From NCBI RefSeq assembly GCF_036173125.1, contig NZ_CP108054.1:9121501-9185500 (forward strand): a stretch of 64,000 bases of DNA. Reading direction: 5' to 3'. The DNA is from Streptomyces sp. NBC_00286 (GTDB lineage Bacteria; Actinomycetota; Actinomycetes; Streptomycetales; Streptomycetaceae). Position numbers and translations under genes: made by a program. Position 1 is the first letter of the stretch, and each line of letters starts with the position of its first letter. The notes beneath the pieces are model-generated. The model saw only the letters and a list, made by a program, of their open reading frames with translations, did not search any database and was not told the origin of the DNA. Positions 1 through 8,311 of the stretch are shown here, in pieces.

Positions 1-4
1 AAAG

Positions 5-1051
5 ATGCGTTACGTCATGGTGCAGATACCGGAACAGCCCGCCCCGTCCCTGCCCGCGCAGCGCTCCGTGCCGACGAGCGCCGACGTTGCCCGCGTGGCG
101 GGGGTCTCACGCGCGACCGTCTCCTACGTCCTGAACAACACGAGCGCCGTACGGATCAGCGAGCCCACGCGCCGCCGCGTCCACCAGGCCGCCAGGGATC
201 TCGGATACGTCCCGCACGCCGCCGCCCGCAGCCTGCGCGCCGGGCACAGCCGCATGGTGCTGATGCCCGCGCCGACCGTGCCGGTGGGCCCGCTCTACAG
301 CCAGTTCTTCAACGAACTCCAGTGGGCGCTCAGCCGTCTCGACTACACCGTCGTGCAGTACGGCAGTGTCGGCCTCGAAGGCGACGAGGCGGCCCGCGTC
401 TGGGCGGAGCTGCGGCCGGTCGCCGTCCTGGTGCCCGGCAGCGGACTCGGCCCGCAGGGCGTGGCCGTCCTCAAACGCTCCGGCGCGCGCGCCGTCCTCA
501 CGCTCGGACCCGAGCGCGTCGAAGGCGCCCACGCGCTGCTCATGGACCACAGCCTCGTCGGCCGCTCGGCCGGCGCCCACCTGCTGGCCCGGGGGCGCCG
601 CCGCGTCGGCGTCCTGATGCCGGAGGACCCCGGACTGGAGCTGTTCTCCAAGCCCCGGCTCGAGGGCGTGCGCCGGGCGCTGCACGGGAAGGACGCCACG
701 GTCACCGAGGTACCCCTGGCGTACGAGGAGGAGGCTGCGGCCCAACTCGCCAAGCGCTGGCGCTCGTTGGGACTGGACGCGGTGTTCGCGTACAACGACG
801 AGTACGCCATGCTCCTGATGCGCGCCCTGAAGGACGAGGGCATCCGCATCCCGGACGACACGGCCGTCATCGGCGCCGACGACCTGATGATCGGGCGGCT
901 GCTGCGTCCGCGTCTGAGCACCGTCCATATCGAGCTTCCTTCCGGGCAGGAGCTCGCCGAACTGGTCGACCGCGCGGTGCGTGCCGCCGGCGCCGAGCCC
1001 GAAACGCACGAGGTACTGGGAGCGACCGTCGTACACCGTGCGTCAACCTGA
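5..1051 (+). CDS. LacI-family transcriptional regulator
   Basis: A LacI/GalR repressor of 348 aa. The N-terminal helix-turn-helix lies at about residues 24-45 (TSADVARVAGVSRATVSYVL), followed by the hinge and a periplasmic-binding-protein-like effector domain with the usual late motif around AVIGADD. Only four bases precede the first ATG and the frame is open, so the true start could lie upstream of the window or at the ATG at 17. It is followed 27 bp later by pobA in the same direction, so it may co-transcribe with or control that gene. PobA genes are more usually paired with IclR or AraC-type regulators, so the link is only an inference from position. The effector is unknown. Confidence 0.85.
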   Translation: MRYVMVQIPEQPAPSLPAQRSVPTSADVARVAGVSRATVSYVLNNTSAVRISEPTRRRVHQAARDLGYVPHAAARSLRAGHSRMVLMPAPTVPVGPLYSQFFNELQWALSRLDYTVVQYGSVGLEGDEAARVWAELRPVAVLVPGSGLGPQGVAVLKRSGARAVLTLGPERVEGAHALLMDHSLVGRSAGAHLLARGRRRVGVLMPEDPGLELFSKPRLEGVRRALHGKDATVTEVPLAYEEEAAAQLAKRWRSLGLDAVFAYNDEYAMLLMRALKDEGIRIPDDTAVIGADDLMIGRLLRPRLSTVHIELPSGQELAELVDRAVRAAGAEPETHEVLGATVVHRAST

Positions 1052-1078
1052 CAACTCGCGTACGTGGGAGGCGTGTTC

Positions 1079-2257
1079 ATGCGGACCACGATCGGCATCA
1101 TCGGCGGCGGCCCCGCCGGACTGTTGCTCGCCCGGCTGCTGCACCGGGCGGGTATCGACTGTGTCGTCCTGGAGAGCAGAACACGCGCGTACGTCGAGCA
1201 GCGCCAGCGGGCGGGCATGCTGGAGCAGGGCACGGTGGACGCGCTGCGCGAGTGCGGCGCCGCAGACCGGCTCGAGGTCGACGGCCTGGTCCACAACGGC
1301 ATCGAGCTGCGCTTCGACCGCGAACGGCACCACATCGACTTCCCGGTCCTCACCGGCGGCCGTACCGTCACGATCTACGCCCAGACGGAGATCGTGAAGG
1401 ACCTCATCGCGCTCCAACTCGCCGACGGGCCCCAGCTGTTGTTCGAGGCGGAGGCGGTCGCGATCGAGCGGCCGGAGAGCGACACACCCGTCGTACGCTT
1501 CGTCCACCAGGGCCGTGAACAGACCCTCACCTGCGACTGGGTGATCGGCTGCGACGGCTTCCACGGCATCGCGCGCGACACGTTCCCGGCGGCCATCAGC
1601 CGCACGTACGAGCACGACTACCCGTACTCCTGGCTCGGCGTCCTGGCCGATGTGCCGCCCTCCTGCGAGGAATTGATCTACGCGAGGGGCGACGGGGGCT
1701 TCGCGCTGCACAGCATGCGGTCGCCGTCGGTGTCCCGGCTGTATCTCCAGGTCCCCAACGACACGTCCCCGGACGACTGGCCGGACGACCGCATCTGGGA
1801 CGAGCTGTCCGCGCGCTTCGCGATCGACGCCGACTGGCACCTGGAGCGCGGGCCGATCACCGCCAAGTCCGTCACCCCGATGAGGAGCTACGTCCACGAG
1901 CCGATGCGCCACGGGCGGCTGCTGCTCGCCGGGGACGCCGCGCACATCGTGCCGCCGACCGGCGCGAAGGGGCTCAACCTCGCCGTGTCCGACGTACGCC
2001 TCGCCGCCCGCGCCCTGATCGAGCTGCACTGCACAGGTTCGGCCCAACTCCTCGACCGGTACTCGGAGTTGTGCCTCGACCGGGTATGGCAGGCGACGCG
2101 CTTCTCGTACGACATGACCCGCATGCTGCACGCCGATCCGGACGGGGACGCCTTCGAACACCGGCTGCAACTGGCCCGGTTGCGCCGGATCACGGCGTCC
2201 CGCCCCGCGGCCGCGGAACTGGCCGCGAACTACACGGGGCTGCCGCTGCCTCTCTGA
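1079..2257 (+). CDS. pobA: 4-hydroxybenzoate 3-monooxygenase
   Basis: A class A flavoprotein hydroxylase that converts 4-hydroxybenzoate to protocatechuate using FAD, NADPH and O2, in the cytoplasm. The N-terminal dinucleotide fold is IIGGGPAGLLLARLLHRAG, a DG motif occurs at VIGCDGFHG, and the second FAD motif is LLLAGDAAHIVPPTGAKGLN. The length of 392 aa matches the family (about 394). I chose the ATG at 1079 because GGGAGG at 1065-1070 sits 8 bases upstream; a longer frame from a GTG at 1064 would put that ribosome site inside the gene. It follows a LacI gene. No protocatechuate ring-cleavage genes are in the window, so downstream catabolism must be encoded elsewhere. Confidence 0.9.
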   Translation: MRTTIGIIGGGPAGLLLARLLHRAGIDCVVLESRTRAYVEQRQRAGMLEQGTVDALRECGAADRLEVDGLVHNGIELRFDRERHHIDFPVLTGGRTVTIYAQTEIVKDLIALQLADGPQLLFEAEAVAIERPESDTPVVRFVHQGREQTLTCDWVIGCDGFHGIARDTFPAAISRTYEHDYPYSWLGVLADVPPSCEELIYARGDGGFALHSMRSPSVSRLYLQVPNDTSPDDWPDDRIWDELSARFAIDADWHLERGPITAKSVTPMRSYVHEPMRHGRLLLAGDAAHIVPPTGAKGLNLAVSDVRLAARALIELHCTGSAQLLDRYSELCLDRVWQATRFSYDMTRMLHADPDGDAFEHRLQLARLRRITASRPAAAELAANYTGLPLPL

Positions 2258-2259
2258 CC

Positions 2260-2310
2260 CGGCCGACGCACTGCCCCGGCCGGCTCATTGCTCCGGCCGA
2301 CTCACTGCTC
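2260..2310. repeat. Three tandem 17-bp repeats between convergent genes
   Basis: Three head-to-tail 17-bp units start at 2260, 2277 and 2294, each beginning CGGCCG and containing CAYTGCYC. A weaker fourth copy runs on into the thioredoxin 3' end. The array covers the gap between the pobA stop (2257) and the thioredoxin stop (2302), so the last unit overlaps the thioredoxin C-terminal codons. It may act as a bidirectional transcription end, but no clean hairpin is visible. Confidence 0.6.
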
Positions 2311-2679
2311 CGGCTGGGCCTGCTGCTCCTCGATGGACTTGCGGACCTCGTCCATGTCCAGCTTCCGGGCCTGTCCGATGACATCCGTCAGCGCGGACTC
2401 GGGCAGCGCCCCGGGCTGGGCGAAGATCGCGACCTGGTCGCGGACGATCATCAGCGTCGGAATCGACTGGATGTTGAAGGCCTGCGCAAGCTCAGGCTGA
2501 GCCTCGGTGTCCACCTTGCCGAAGACCAGGTCGGGGTTGGCCTCCGCGGCCTTCTCATAGACGGGCGCGAACTGCCGGCAGGGCCCGCACCAGGACGCCC
2601 AGAAATCGATCAGGACGAACTCGTTGTCCGTGACCGTCTGGTCGAAGTTCTCCTTGGTGAGCTCCACGGTGCTGCTCAT
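2302..2679 (-). CDS. Thioredoxin
   Basis: A small thiol-disulfide oxidoreductase of 125 aa with the classic active site WASWCGPC and the following cis-proline region (IQSIPTLMI). It is a soluble cytoplasmic reductant. The start at 2679 (MSSTVELTKENF) is chosen because AGGAAG and GGGA lie just upstream, whereas the frame open further upstream has no family similarity. The C-terminus is a short Gln/Glu-rich tail (EEQQAQPEQ). It is convergent with pobA and divergent from the flavoprotein at 2820. No thioredoxin reductase is adjacent; it is one of several thioredoxins such a genome would carry. Confidence 0.93.
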   Translation of the reverse strand: MSSTVELTKENFDQTVTDNEFVLIDFWASWCGPCRQFAPVYEKAAEANPDLVFGKVDTEAQPELAQAFNIQSIPTLMIVRDQVAIFAQPGALPESALTDVIGQARKLDMDEVRKSIEEQQAQPEQ

Positions 2680-2819
2680 GGCGTTATTCCCACTTCCTGG
2701 TTTCGGGGCGTTGCCGCTGTGCACAACGGTGCCTATTGGTGGCGTATTCCGCGCGCGTACCCGTGTGGCTTCGGCGCACACCACCCACCAGACTTGCGCT
2801 CATGAACCAGACTGGGCCC

Positions 2820-4253
2820 ATGACGGAAACGGAAACCATCGCGTACGACGTCGTGGTGCTCGGGGCCGGTCCCGTGGGGGAGAACGTCGCCGACCGCACG
2901 CGCGCGGCCGGCCTCTCCACGGCGGTCGTGGAGAGCGAACTGGTCGGCGGCGAATGCTCGTACTGGGCGTGCATGCCCAGCAAAGCGCTGCTGCGGCCGG
3001 TCATCGCGCGGGCCGACGCACGCAGGGTGCCCGGCCTGCGGCAGTCCGTGCAGGGACCTCTCGACGCCGCCGCGGTCCTCGCCCACCGGGACTACTACAC
3101 CTCGAACTGGAAGGACGACGGCCAGCTCGAATGGCTGGACAGCATCGGCGCCGACTTCTACCGCGGGCACGGGCGGCTCGCCGGGCCGCGCCGCGTCACG
3201 GTCACCGGTCCTGGCGGCGAGCAGCATGTGCTCACCGCCCGGCACGCCGTGGCCGTCTGCACGGGCAGCCGCGCGGTCGTGCCCGAGCTGCCGGGAATCG
3301 ACGAGATCAAGCCGTGGACGAGCCGTGACGCCACCAGTGCGCAGGCGGTGCCGGGCTCTCTCGTGGTCGTCGGCGGCGGTGTCGTCGGCGTCGAGATGGC
3401 CACGGCCTGGCAGGCCCTCGGCTCCCGGGTCACGGTGCTCGTCCGTGGCAAGGGCCTGCTGCCCCGCATGGAGCCCTTCGCCGGGGAGTTGGTCGCCGAG
3501 GCGCTCACGGAAGCCGGCGCGGACGTCCGTACCGGCACGTCGGTCGAGTCGGTAACGCGGGACGGCTCGAAGGTCGTGGTCGTGACGGACAAGGGCGACC
3601 GTATCGAGGCCGACGAGATCCTCTTCGCCACCGGCCGCGCTCCGCGCACCGACGACGTCGGCCTGGACAAGGTCGGTCTGGAGCCCGGCTCCTGGCTCAC
3701 GGTCGACGACAGCTGCCGGGTGACGGGCAGCGAGTGGCTGTACGGGGTCGGGGACGTCAACCACCGTGCGCTGCTGACCCACCAGGGCAAGTACCAGGCC
3801 CGTATCGCGGGCGCCGCGATCGCCGCGCGGGCCGCCGGCGTTCCCCTCCTGGAGTCCGACTCCTGGGGCGCTCACGCGGCGACCGCCGATCACGCCGCCG
3901 TCCCCCAGGTCGTCTTCACCGACCCGGAGGCCGCCGCGGTCGGCCTCTCCCTCGCCGAGGCCGAACAGGCCGGCCACCGGGTCCGCGCGGTCGACATCGA
4001 CCTCGCCTCGGTGGCGGGCGCCGGCCTCTACGCCGACGGCTACCGCGGCCGGGCCCGCATGATCGTCGACCTCGACACCGAAACCCTTCGTGGTGTCACC
4101 TTCGTCGGCCCCGGCGTCGGCGAGCTCCTCCACTCGGCGACGATCGCGGTGGCCGGAGAGGTCCCGGTGGACCGGCTTTGGCACGCCGTACCGGCGTACC
4201 CGACGGTGAGTGAGGTGTGGCTGCGGCTGCTGGAGGCGTACCGGGACGCGTAG
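2820..4253 (+). CDS. Lipoamide-dehydrogenase-like NAD(P)/FAD oxidoreductase
   Basis: A class I pyridine-nucleotide disulfide oxidoreductase of 477 aa. The order is FAD-binding GAGPVGENVA, redox cysteines GGECSYWACMPSK (Cys46 and Cys51), NAD-binding VVGGGVVGVEMA, a second FAD motif near LYGVGDVN, and the dimerisation domain. In true dihydrolipoyl dehydrogenases the C-terminal catalytic pair is in AHPTLSE; here the matching stretch reads AYPTVSE, so the active-site His is Tyr. The substrate may therefore not be lipoamide. No 2-oxoacid dehydrogenase genes adjoin it. An in-frame ATG at 2802 is an alternative start, and neither start has a strong ribosome site. A strong hairpin follows at 4264. 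Confidence 0.85.
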   Translation: MTETETIAYDVVVLGAGPVGENVADRTRAAGLSTAVVESELVGGECSYWACMPSKALLRPVIARADARRVPGLRQSVQGPLDAAAVLAHRDYYTSNWKDDGQLEWLDSIGADFYRGHGRLAGPRRVTVTGPGGEQHVLTARHAVAVCTGSRAVVPELPGIDEIKPWTSRDATSAQAVPGSLVVVGGGVVGVEMATAWQALGSRVTVLVRGKGLLPRMEPFAGELVAEALTEAGADVRTGTSVESVTRDGSKVVVVTDKGDRIEADEILFATGRAPRTDDVGLDKVGLEPGSWLTVDDSCRVTGSEWLYGVGDVNHRALLTHQGKYQARIAGAAIAARAAGVPLLESDSWGAHAATADHAAVPQVVFTDPEAAAVGLSLAEAEQAGHRVRAVDIDLASVAGAGLYADGYRGRARMIVDLDTETLRGVTFVGPGVGELLHSATIAVAGEVPVDRLWHAVPAYPTVSEVWLRLLEAYRDA

Positions 4254-4263
4254 TCGCGCTTAC

Positions 4264-4301
4264 GGGGAGACCGCCGGTTCCCCGTGACCGGCGCTCTCCC
4301 C
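4264..4301 (+). terminator. Hairpin terminator after the flavoprotein gene
   Basis: The arms 4264-4278 and 4287-4301 pair over 15 positions with one mismatch around an 8-base loop (GGGGAGA at the 5' base, TCTCCCC at the 3' base). It begins 10 bp past the stop at 4253. There is no T-run, which is usual for Streptomyces terminators. Confidence 0.75.
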
Positions 4302-4420
4302 AGTGTGACCCACGTCACGCGAACGCCCGGGAACTTCCCGCCCCCTCCGGCCGACTACTGGACCGCCGCGACCGAACACGGCCGCACGGCCCGTCCCCGC
4401 ACGACCGGAGAAGCCCGCCG

Positions 4421-5845
4421 ATGACCACCGCTGCCTCGACCGAGACGGATGACTCCCCGGAACCGGGTGCCCCGGATACCCCGGAGTCCGACAAGCCCGC
4501 ACCGCGGCGCAGTGTCTGGGCGCCGCTGCGCCCCCTGGTGCTGCGGCTGCACTTCTACGCCGGAGTGCTCGTCGCCCCGTTCCTGCTCGTCGCCGCCACG
4601 ACCGGACTGCTGTACGCGGCGTCGTTCCAGGCCGAGAAGATCGTGTACGCGCATGAGATGAACGTCCCCGTGGGCGAGCGCAAGCTGCCGATCTCCGAGC
4701 AGGTGGCCGCCGCACGCGAGGAGCACCCGCAGGGCACGGTCGCCGCCGTACGGCCATCGCCGGAGGCGGACGCGAGCACCAGGGTGCTCCTGTCCGGGGT
4801 GCCGGGCGTCGATGCGGAGCACAAGCTCGCCGTGTTCGTCGACCCGTACACCGCGGAGGTGCGCGGCGCGCTCGAGCAGTACGGATCCACCGGCGCGCTG
4901 CCGCTGCGTACCTGGATCGACGAGTTCCACCGCGATCTGCACCTCGGCGAGACCGGCCGGCTCTACAGCGAACTCGCCGCCAGCTGGCTGTGGGTGATCG
5001 CAGGCGGCGGCCTGGTGCTGTGGTTCAGCCGCCGCCGTAAGCAGCGGAAGGTGCGGGGCACCAGCGGTCGGCGCCGCACGCTGGGCCTGCACGGCACGGT
5101 CGGCGTCTGGGCCGCGGCCGGGTTCTTCTTCCTGTCGGCCACGGGCCTGACCTGGTCGGCGTACGCCGGATCCCACATCGACGCCCTGCGCACCTCTCTC
5201 AACCAGGCCACGCCCACGGTGTCGGCCGCGGCGGGCGGCGAGCATGCCGAGCACGAGTCTTCCTCCGCCGAGGGCGGCGCCGACCACGGTGTCGGCCTCG
5301 ACAAGGTCCTGGCCGCCGGACGCGCCGAGGGCCTCGGCGACCCGGTGGAGATCGTGCCACCGGCCGACGCCTCCTCCGCGTACGTCGTCCAGCAGGTCCA
5401 GCGCAGCTGGCCCACCAAGCAGGACGCGGTCGCCGTGAACCCGGCGAACGGCCAGGTCATGGACACCGTGCGGTTCGCCGACTACCCGGTCCTCGCCAAG
5501 CTGAGCCGCTGGGGCATCGACGCGCACACCGGCGTCCTGTTCGGCATCGTCAACCAGATCGCACTGTTGGCCCTCGCGCTCTCCCTGATCCTCCTGATCC
5601 TGTGGGGCTACCGCATGTGGTGGCAACGCGGCCGCACCTCCGCCTTCGGCCGCCCCATCCCACGCGGCGCCTGGCAACAGGTCCCGCCACACATCCTGGT
5701 CCCCCTGATGGCAACCGTCGCCGTGGTCGGCTACTTCGTCCCACTCCTCGGCATCCCCCTGGCGGCCTTCATCGCCGTGGATGTGGTGCTGGGCGAGATC
5801 GCGTACCGGCGGGGAAAGCGGACGTACGAGCGGGTCAGTCGCTGA
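4421..5845 (+). CDS. PepSY-associated TM domain protein
   Basis: An integral membrane protein of 474 aa of the PepSY_TM (PiuB-like) family. The first membrane segment, about residues 45-67, begins with the family motif LRLHFYAGVLVAPF. Others lie near LAASWLWVIAGGGLVLWF, LHGTVGVWAAAGFFFLSATGLTW, VNQIALLALALSLILLILWG and the last 50 residues. A His/Glu-rich stretch (GGEHAEHESSSAEGGADHG) sits in the central extracytoplasmic loop and might bind metal. Family members are often linked to iron or copper uptake and ferric reduction; no iron box is visible here. The start at 4421 is preceded by CCGGAGAAG. It sits between two hairpins, so it is probably monocistronic. Confidence 0.85.
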   Translation: MTTAASTETDDSPEPGAPDTPESDKPAPRRSVWAPLRPLVLRLHFYAGVLVAPFLLVAATTGLLYAASFQAEKIVYAHEMNVPVGERKLPISEQVAAAREEHPQGTVAAVRPSPEADASTRVLLSGVPGVDAEHKLAVFVDPYTAEVRGALEQYGSTGALPLRTWIDEFHRDLHLGETGRLYSELAASWLWVIAGGGLVLWFSRRRKQRKVRGTSGRRRTLGLHGTVGVWAAAGFFFLSATGLTWSAYAGSHIDALRTSLNQATPTVSAAAGGEHAEHESSSAEGGADHGVGLDKVLAAGRAEGLGDPVEIVPPADASSAYVVQQVQRSWPTKQDAVAVNPANGQVMDTVRFADYPVLAKLSRWGIDAHTGVLFGIVNQIALLALALSLILLILWGYRMWWQRGRTSAFGRPIPRGAWQQVPPHILVPLMATVAVVGYFVPLLGIPLAAFIAVDVVLGEIAYRRGKRTYERVSR

Positions 5846-5856
5846 CGGAGCACAGA

Positions 5857-5898
5857 GGAAGAAGTGTTCGCGAAGAGATGTTCGCGAACACTTCTTCC
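5857..5898 (+). promoter_or_regulatory. Perfect 18-bp inverted repeat, likely operator
   Basis: Arms 5857-5874 and 5881-5898 are exact reverse complements around the 6-base spacer GAGATG. Each arm holds the 8-bp palindrome TTCGCGAA, and TGTTCGCGAA occurs as a direct repeat 14 bp apart. It lies 33 bp upstream of the HTH regulator start at 5931, and a further TTCTTCGCG follows at about 5907. That is the expected place for an autoregulatory site controlling the regulator-exporter pair. It could also form a hairpin that ends the upstream PepSY transcript. Confidence 0.75.
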
Positions 5899-5930
5899 GG
5901 AACGGTTCTTCGCGTTCTACGCTGCGCGTC

Positions 5931-6500
5931 ATGGCAGACGACGACGGCACGACCGACATCACCCTCGATACGGCCGCGTTGCGTGTACTGGCGCATCCCA
6001 CGCGGCTCGCGCTGCTGAACCGGCTGCGGCAGCAAGGACCGGCCACCGTACGGCAGTTGGCGGCGCACTTCGAGCTGGACTCGGGTGCGGCGAGCTATCA
6101 CCTGCGGCGGCTCGCGGCGGGCGGGCTGATCGAGGAGGACACGGAGCGAGGGTCGAAGCGGGACCGGTGGTGGCGGGCACTGCACCGGATCTCGCTGCAC
6201 GATCCGGCCACGGCACCGGACTCCGCCGACAGCCGTGCGTACGCGCAGGCCTTGGCGCTGGCAGATGGGGAGGCCTTGCGCAGGGTCGCCGCCGAGGTGG
6301 TGCCGGTCATGCCCGACGAATGGTTCGGCGTCAGCGGATTCATGAGCTACATGCTGCGTATGACACCCGGTGAACTCGAGGCGATGAAGGGCGAGTTGCT
6401 GCGGGTGGTCGAGAGCTACCGGGAGCGCGAGCCCGCGAACGGGGCCGAACGAGTGGCCGTACATCTGCAGTTGTTCCCGCTGCTCGCCGACGAGGGATGA
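5931..6500 (+). CDS. ArsR-like winged-helix regulator
   Basis: A 189-aa HTH regulator. Residues about 15-85 form an ArsR/HTH_20-type winged helix (LRVLAHPTRLALLNRLRQQG, then the recognition helix in ELDSGAASYHLRRLAAGG). The C-terminal 100 residues are a small ligand-like domain without recognised motifs. The ATG at 5931 is used because the frame further upstream would run through the inverted repeat. The stop overlaps the start of the MFS gene (ATGA at 6497-6500), so the two are translationally coupled and the regulator probably represses the exporter in response to an exported compound. It lacks the CxC metal site of ArsR metal sensors, so a metal ligand is unlikely. Confidence 0.85.
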   Translation: MADDDGTTDITLDTAALRVLAHPTRLALLNRLRQQGPATVRQLAAHFELDSGAASYHLRRLAAGGLIEEDTERGSKRDRWWRALHRISLHDPATAPDSADSRAYAQALALADGEALRRVAAEVVPVMPDEWFGVSGFMSYMLRMTPGELEAMKGELLRVVESYREREPANGAERVAVHLQLFPLLADEG

Positions 6501-7822
6501 CTGCGCGGCCCGCCTACCGCGACCCGAACGTCCTGCGGTGGCTGGGCGCCTACACGACATCGGTCACCGGCGATGTCGCCTACTTCATGGCCTTGGCCTG
6601 GGCCGTCGCCCGCGCCGCCGGTCCGGCCCAGGTCGGTGCCGTGCTCGCCGCCGGGGCGATACCGCGGGCCGTTCTCATGCTCGGTGGCGGCGTACTCGCC
6701 GACCGCTTCGGCCCGCGCCGCGTCCTGATCGGCAGCGATCTCGTACGGTGCGGGGTGGTGCTCGGCGCGGCGGGGCTGACCTGGGCCGACGGCCCTCAAC
6801 TGTGGGCGCTGTACGCCCTGGCCCTGCTCTTCGGCGTCGTCGACGCGGTCTTCATGCCGGCGGTGGGGGCATTGCCTCCGAGGCTCACGGACCAGGGGCA
6901 GCTGGCCCGGGTGCAGGGGATGCGGGTGCTGGCGGTGCGGTTCAGTAATGCGGTGGGACCGCTGATCGGGTCGTTCGTGCTGGCCGTTCAGGGGGCCGCG
7001 GGCGCTTTCGCCGTGGTGGGAGTGCTGTTCGGCGTGTCGCTGGGATTGTTGATGGCGGTACGCACGGGGCCGGTCGCCGGGTCTCGGCCGCTCAGGGACG
7101 TCGCGGCGGGCCCGGCGCGGACCGACCCTCCGGGCCGTCCCATCGAATTCGCCCCGCACGGACACGGTCCCACCGAATCCACGCCGCATCGGCATGATCC
7201 CGACGAACTCGTGCCGCGGCGGCCCCTGTCAGCGGATCTGCGCGAAGGCCTCCGCTACCTGCGCCGCAACGGGCGGCTGCGCCGCCTCGTCTGGGTCATC
7301 GCCCTCGGGGAGATGTGCTTCAGCGGACCGCTCTCCGCCGGGCTCGTGATGCTCGCCGACGAACGAGGCTGGAGCGCCGCCACGCTCGGCTGGATTCTCG
7401 CCGCATTCAGTGTCGGCGGAGCCGTGAGCGCGCTGACGATGGCGGTCGCGCGTCACGTGCCCGGCGCCAGGGTCGTACTGGCGGGATCGCTGCTCGTGAC
7501 CGCCGTAGTGGTCGCCGTGCTGGGCCGGATCGGCTCACCCGGCACCGCCGTCGCGCTGGGCGGGCTGCTCGGTGCCGTCAGCGGTGTCGCGATGGTGGTT
7601 GGCAACGCCCTTCTGCAGAAGGAGGCCGAGCCGCGGTACCTGGGGCGCGTCACCTCGGTGACGACGCTCTGCACCTTGGGGCTGAGCCCTCTTCTCTTTC
7701 CGCTGACCGGGCTCGTCGCCGCTGCCTGGGGCGCGGCGACCTTCTTCGCGGGGTGTGGCGTGATCTGCGTACTGGCGGCGGTGACCGCGCTTACGGCGCC
7801 TCTGCGCGGAATGCGCCTTTGA
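6497..7822 (+). CDS. MFS transporter
   Basis: A 12-helix-type major facilitator of 441 aa. Motif A is visible between helices 2 and 3 (GGVLADRFGPRRVLIGSDLVR), and a long hydrophilic central loop of about 60 residues, rich in Pro, Arg and His (near residues 195-250), separates the two halves. It belongs to the MFS_1/enterobactin-exporter-like group of small-molecule exporters. The start codon overlaps the stop of the preceding HTH gene by four bases, so its level should follow that regulator. The substrate is unknown. Confidence 0.87.
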   Translation: MTARPAYRDPNVLRWLGAYTTSVTGDVAYFMALAWAVARAAGPAQVGAVLAAGAIPRAVLMLGGGVLADRFGPRRVLIGSDLVRCGVVLGAAGLTWADGPQLWALYALALLFGVVDAVFMPAVGALPPRLTDQGQLARVQGMRVLAVRFSNAVGPLIGSFVLAVQGAAGAFAVVGVLFGVSLGLLMAVRTGPVAGSRPLRDVAAGPARTDPPGRPIEFAPHGHGPTESTPHRHDPDELVPRRPLSADLREGLRYLRRNGRLRRLVWVIALGEMCFSGPLSAGLVMLADERGWSAATLGWILAAFSVGGAVSALTMAVARHVPGARVVLAGSLLVTAVVVAVLGRIGSPGTAVALGGLLGAVSGVAMVVGNALLQKEAEPRYLGRVTSVTTLCTLGLSPLLFPLTGLVAAAWGAATFFAGCGVICVLAAVTALTAPLRGMRL

Positions 7823-7828
7823 GGGCGC

Positions 7829-8173
7829 TTACAGCGACTCGAAATCTCCGCGAAGGCCGACGCGACCGAATGTGAGGTTCCGCCTCCTCCTGCCGTCCCT
7901 GCAACTCAAGCGTGCGCCCGAGCATCAGCCGGGCGTAGTGCTCCACCGGGTCACGCTCGACGAGTACTCGCAACTGGGTCTCGGCGCGGTGCAGTTGGGC
8001 CGAGTGGTAGTAGGCGCGCGCCAGTAGCAGCCGCGGTCCGACCTGCTCCGGAACCTCCTCGACCAGTCCGTCCAGGATCCGCGCTGCTGCGGTGTAGTCC
8101 CTGGCGTCGAAAACATCCGGGCGAGTTCCCTGCGCTCCGCGGCCGTCCCGTGGTCGTAGTACGTCGTGCTCAC
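7829..8173 (-). pseudogene. Frameshifted TPR-repeat protein
   Basis: A broken copy of the small tetratricopeptide-repeat protein common in Streptomyces (about 115-125 aa). Reading from a GTG at 8173 (GAAGG upstream), the frame gives VSTTYYDHGTAAERRELARM. It must then shift at the A4 run 8110-8113 (one base short) to continue as FDARDYTAAARILDGLVEEV and the TPR core LARAYYHSAQLHRAETQLRV. A second slip near 7850-7870 is needed to reach the plausible C-terminus GDFESL with a TAA at 7829-7831. Two separated frame losses suggest true decay rather than one sequencing error. The gene is convergent with the MFS exporter and borders the insertion-sequence region. Confidence 0.7.
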
Positions 8174-8311
8174 TTCGGCCGCCTTCGACGACCACAACGG
8201 CCCAGTCTTATTGAAAGCTCCACGACCGAGCTCGGTGTCTACACGTGAGCTGCTGTACGGCACACACGACCTGACGGAGAGATCCCCGTGGGTTTGAGAG
8301 AGGTTCCGTAA

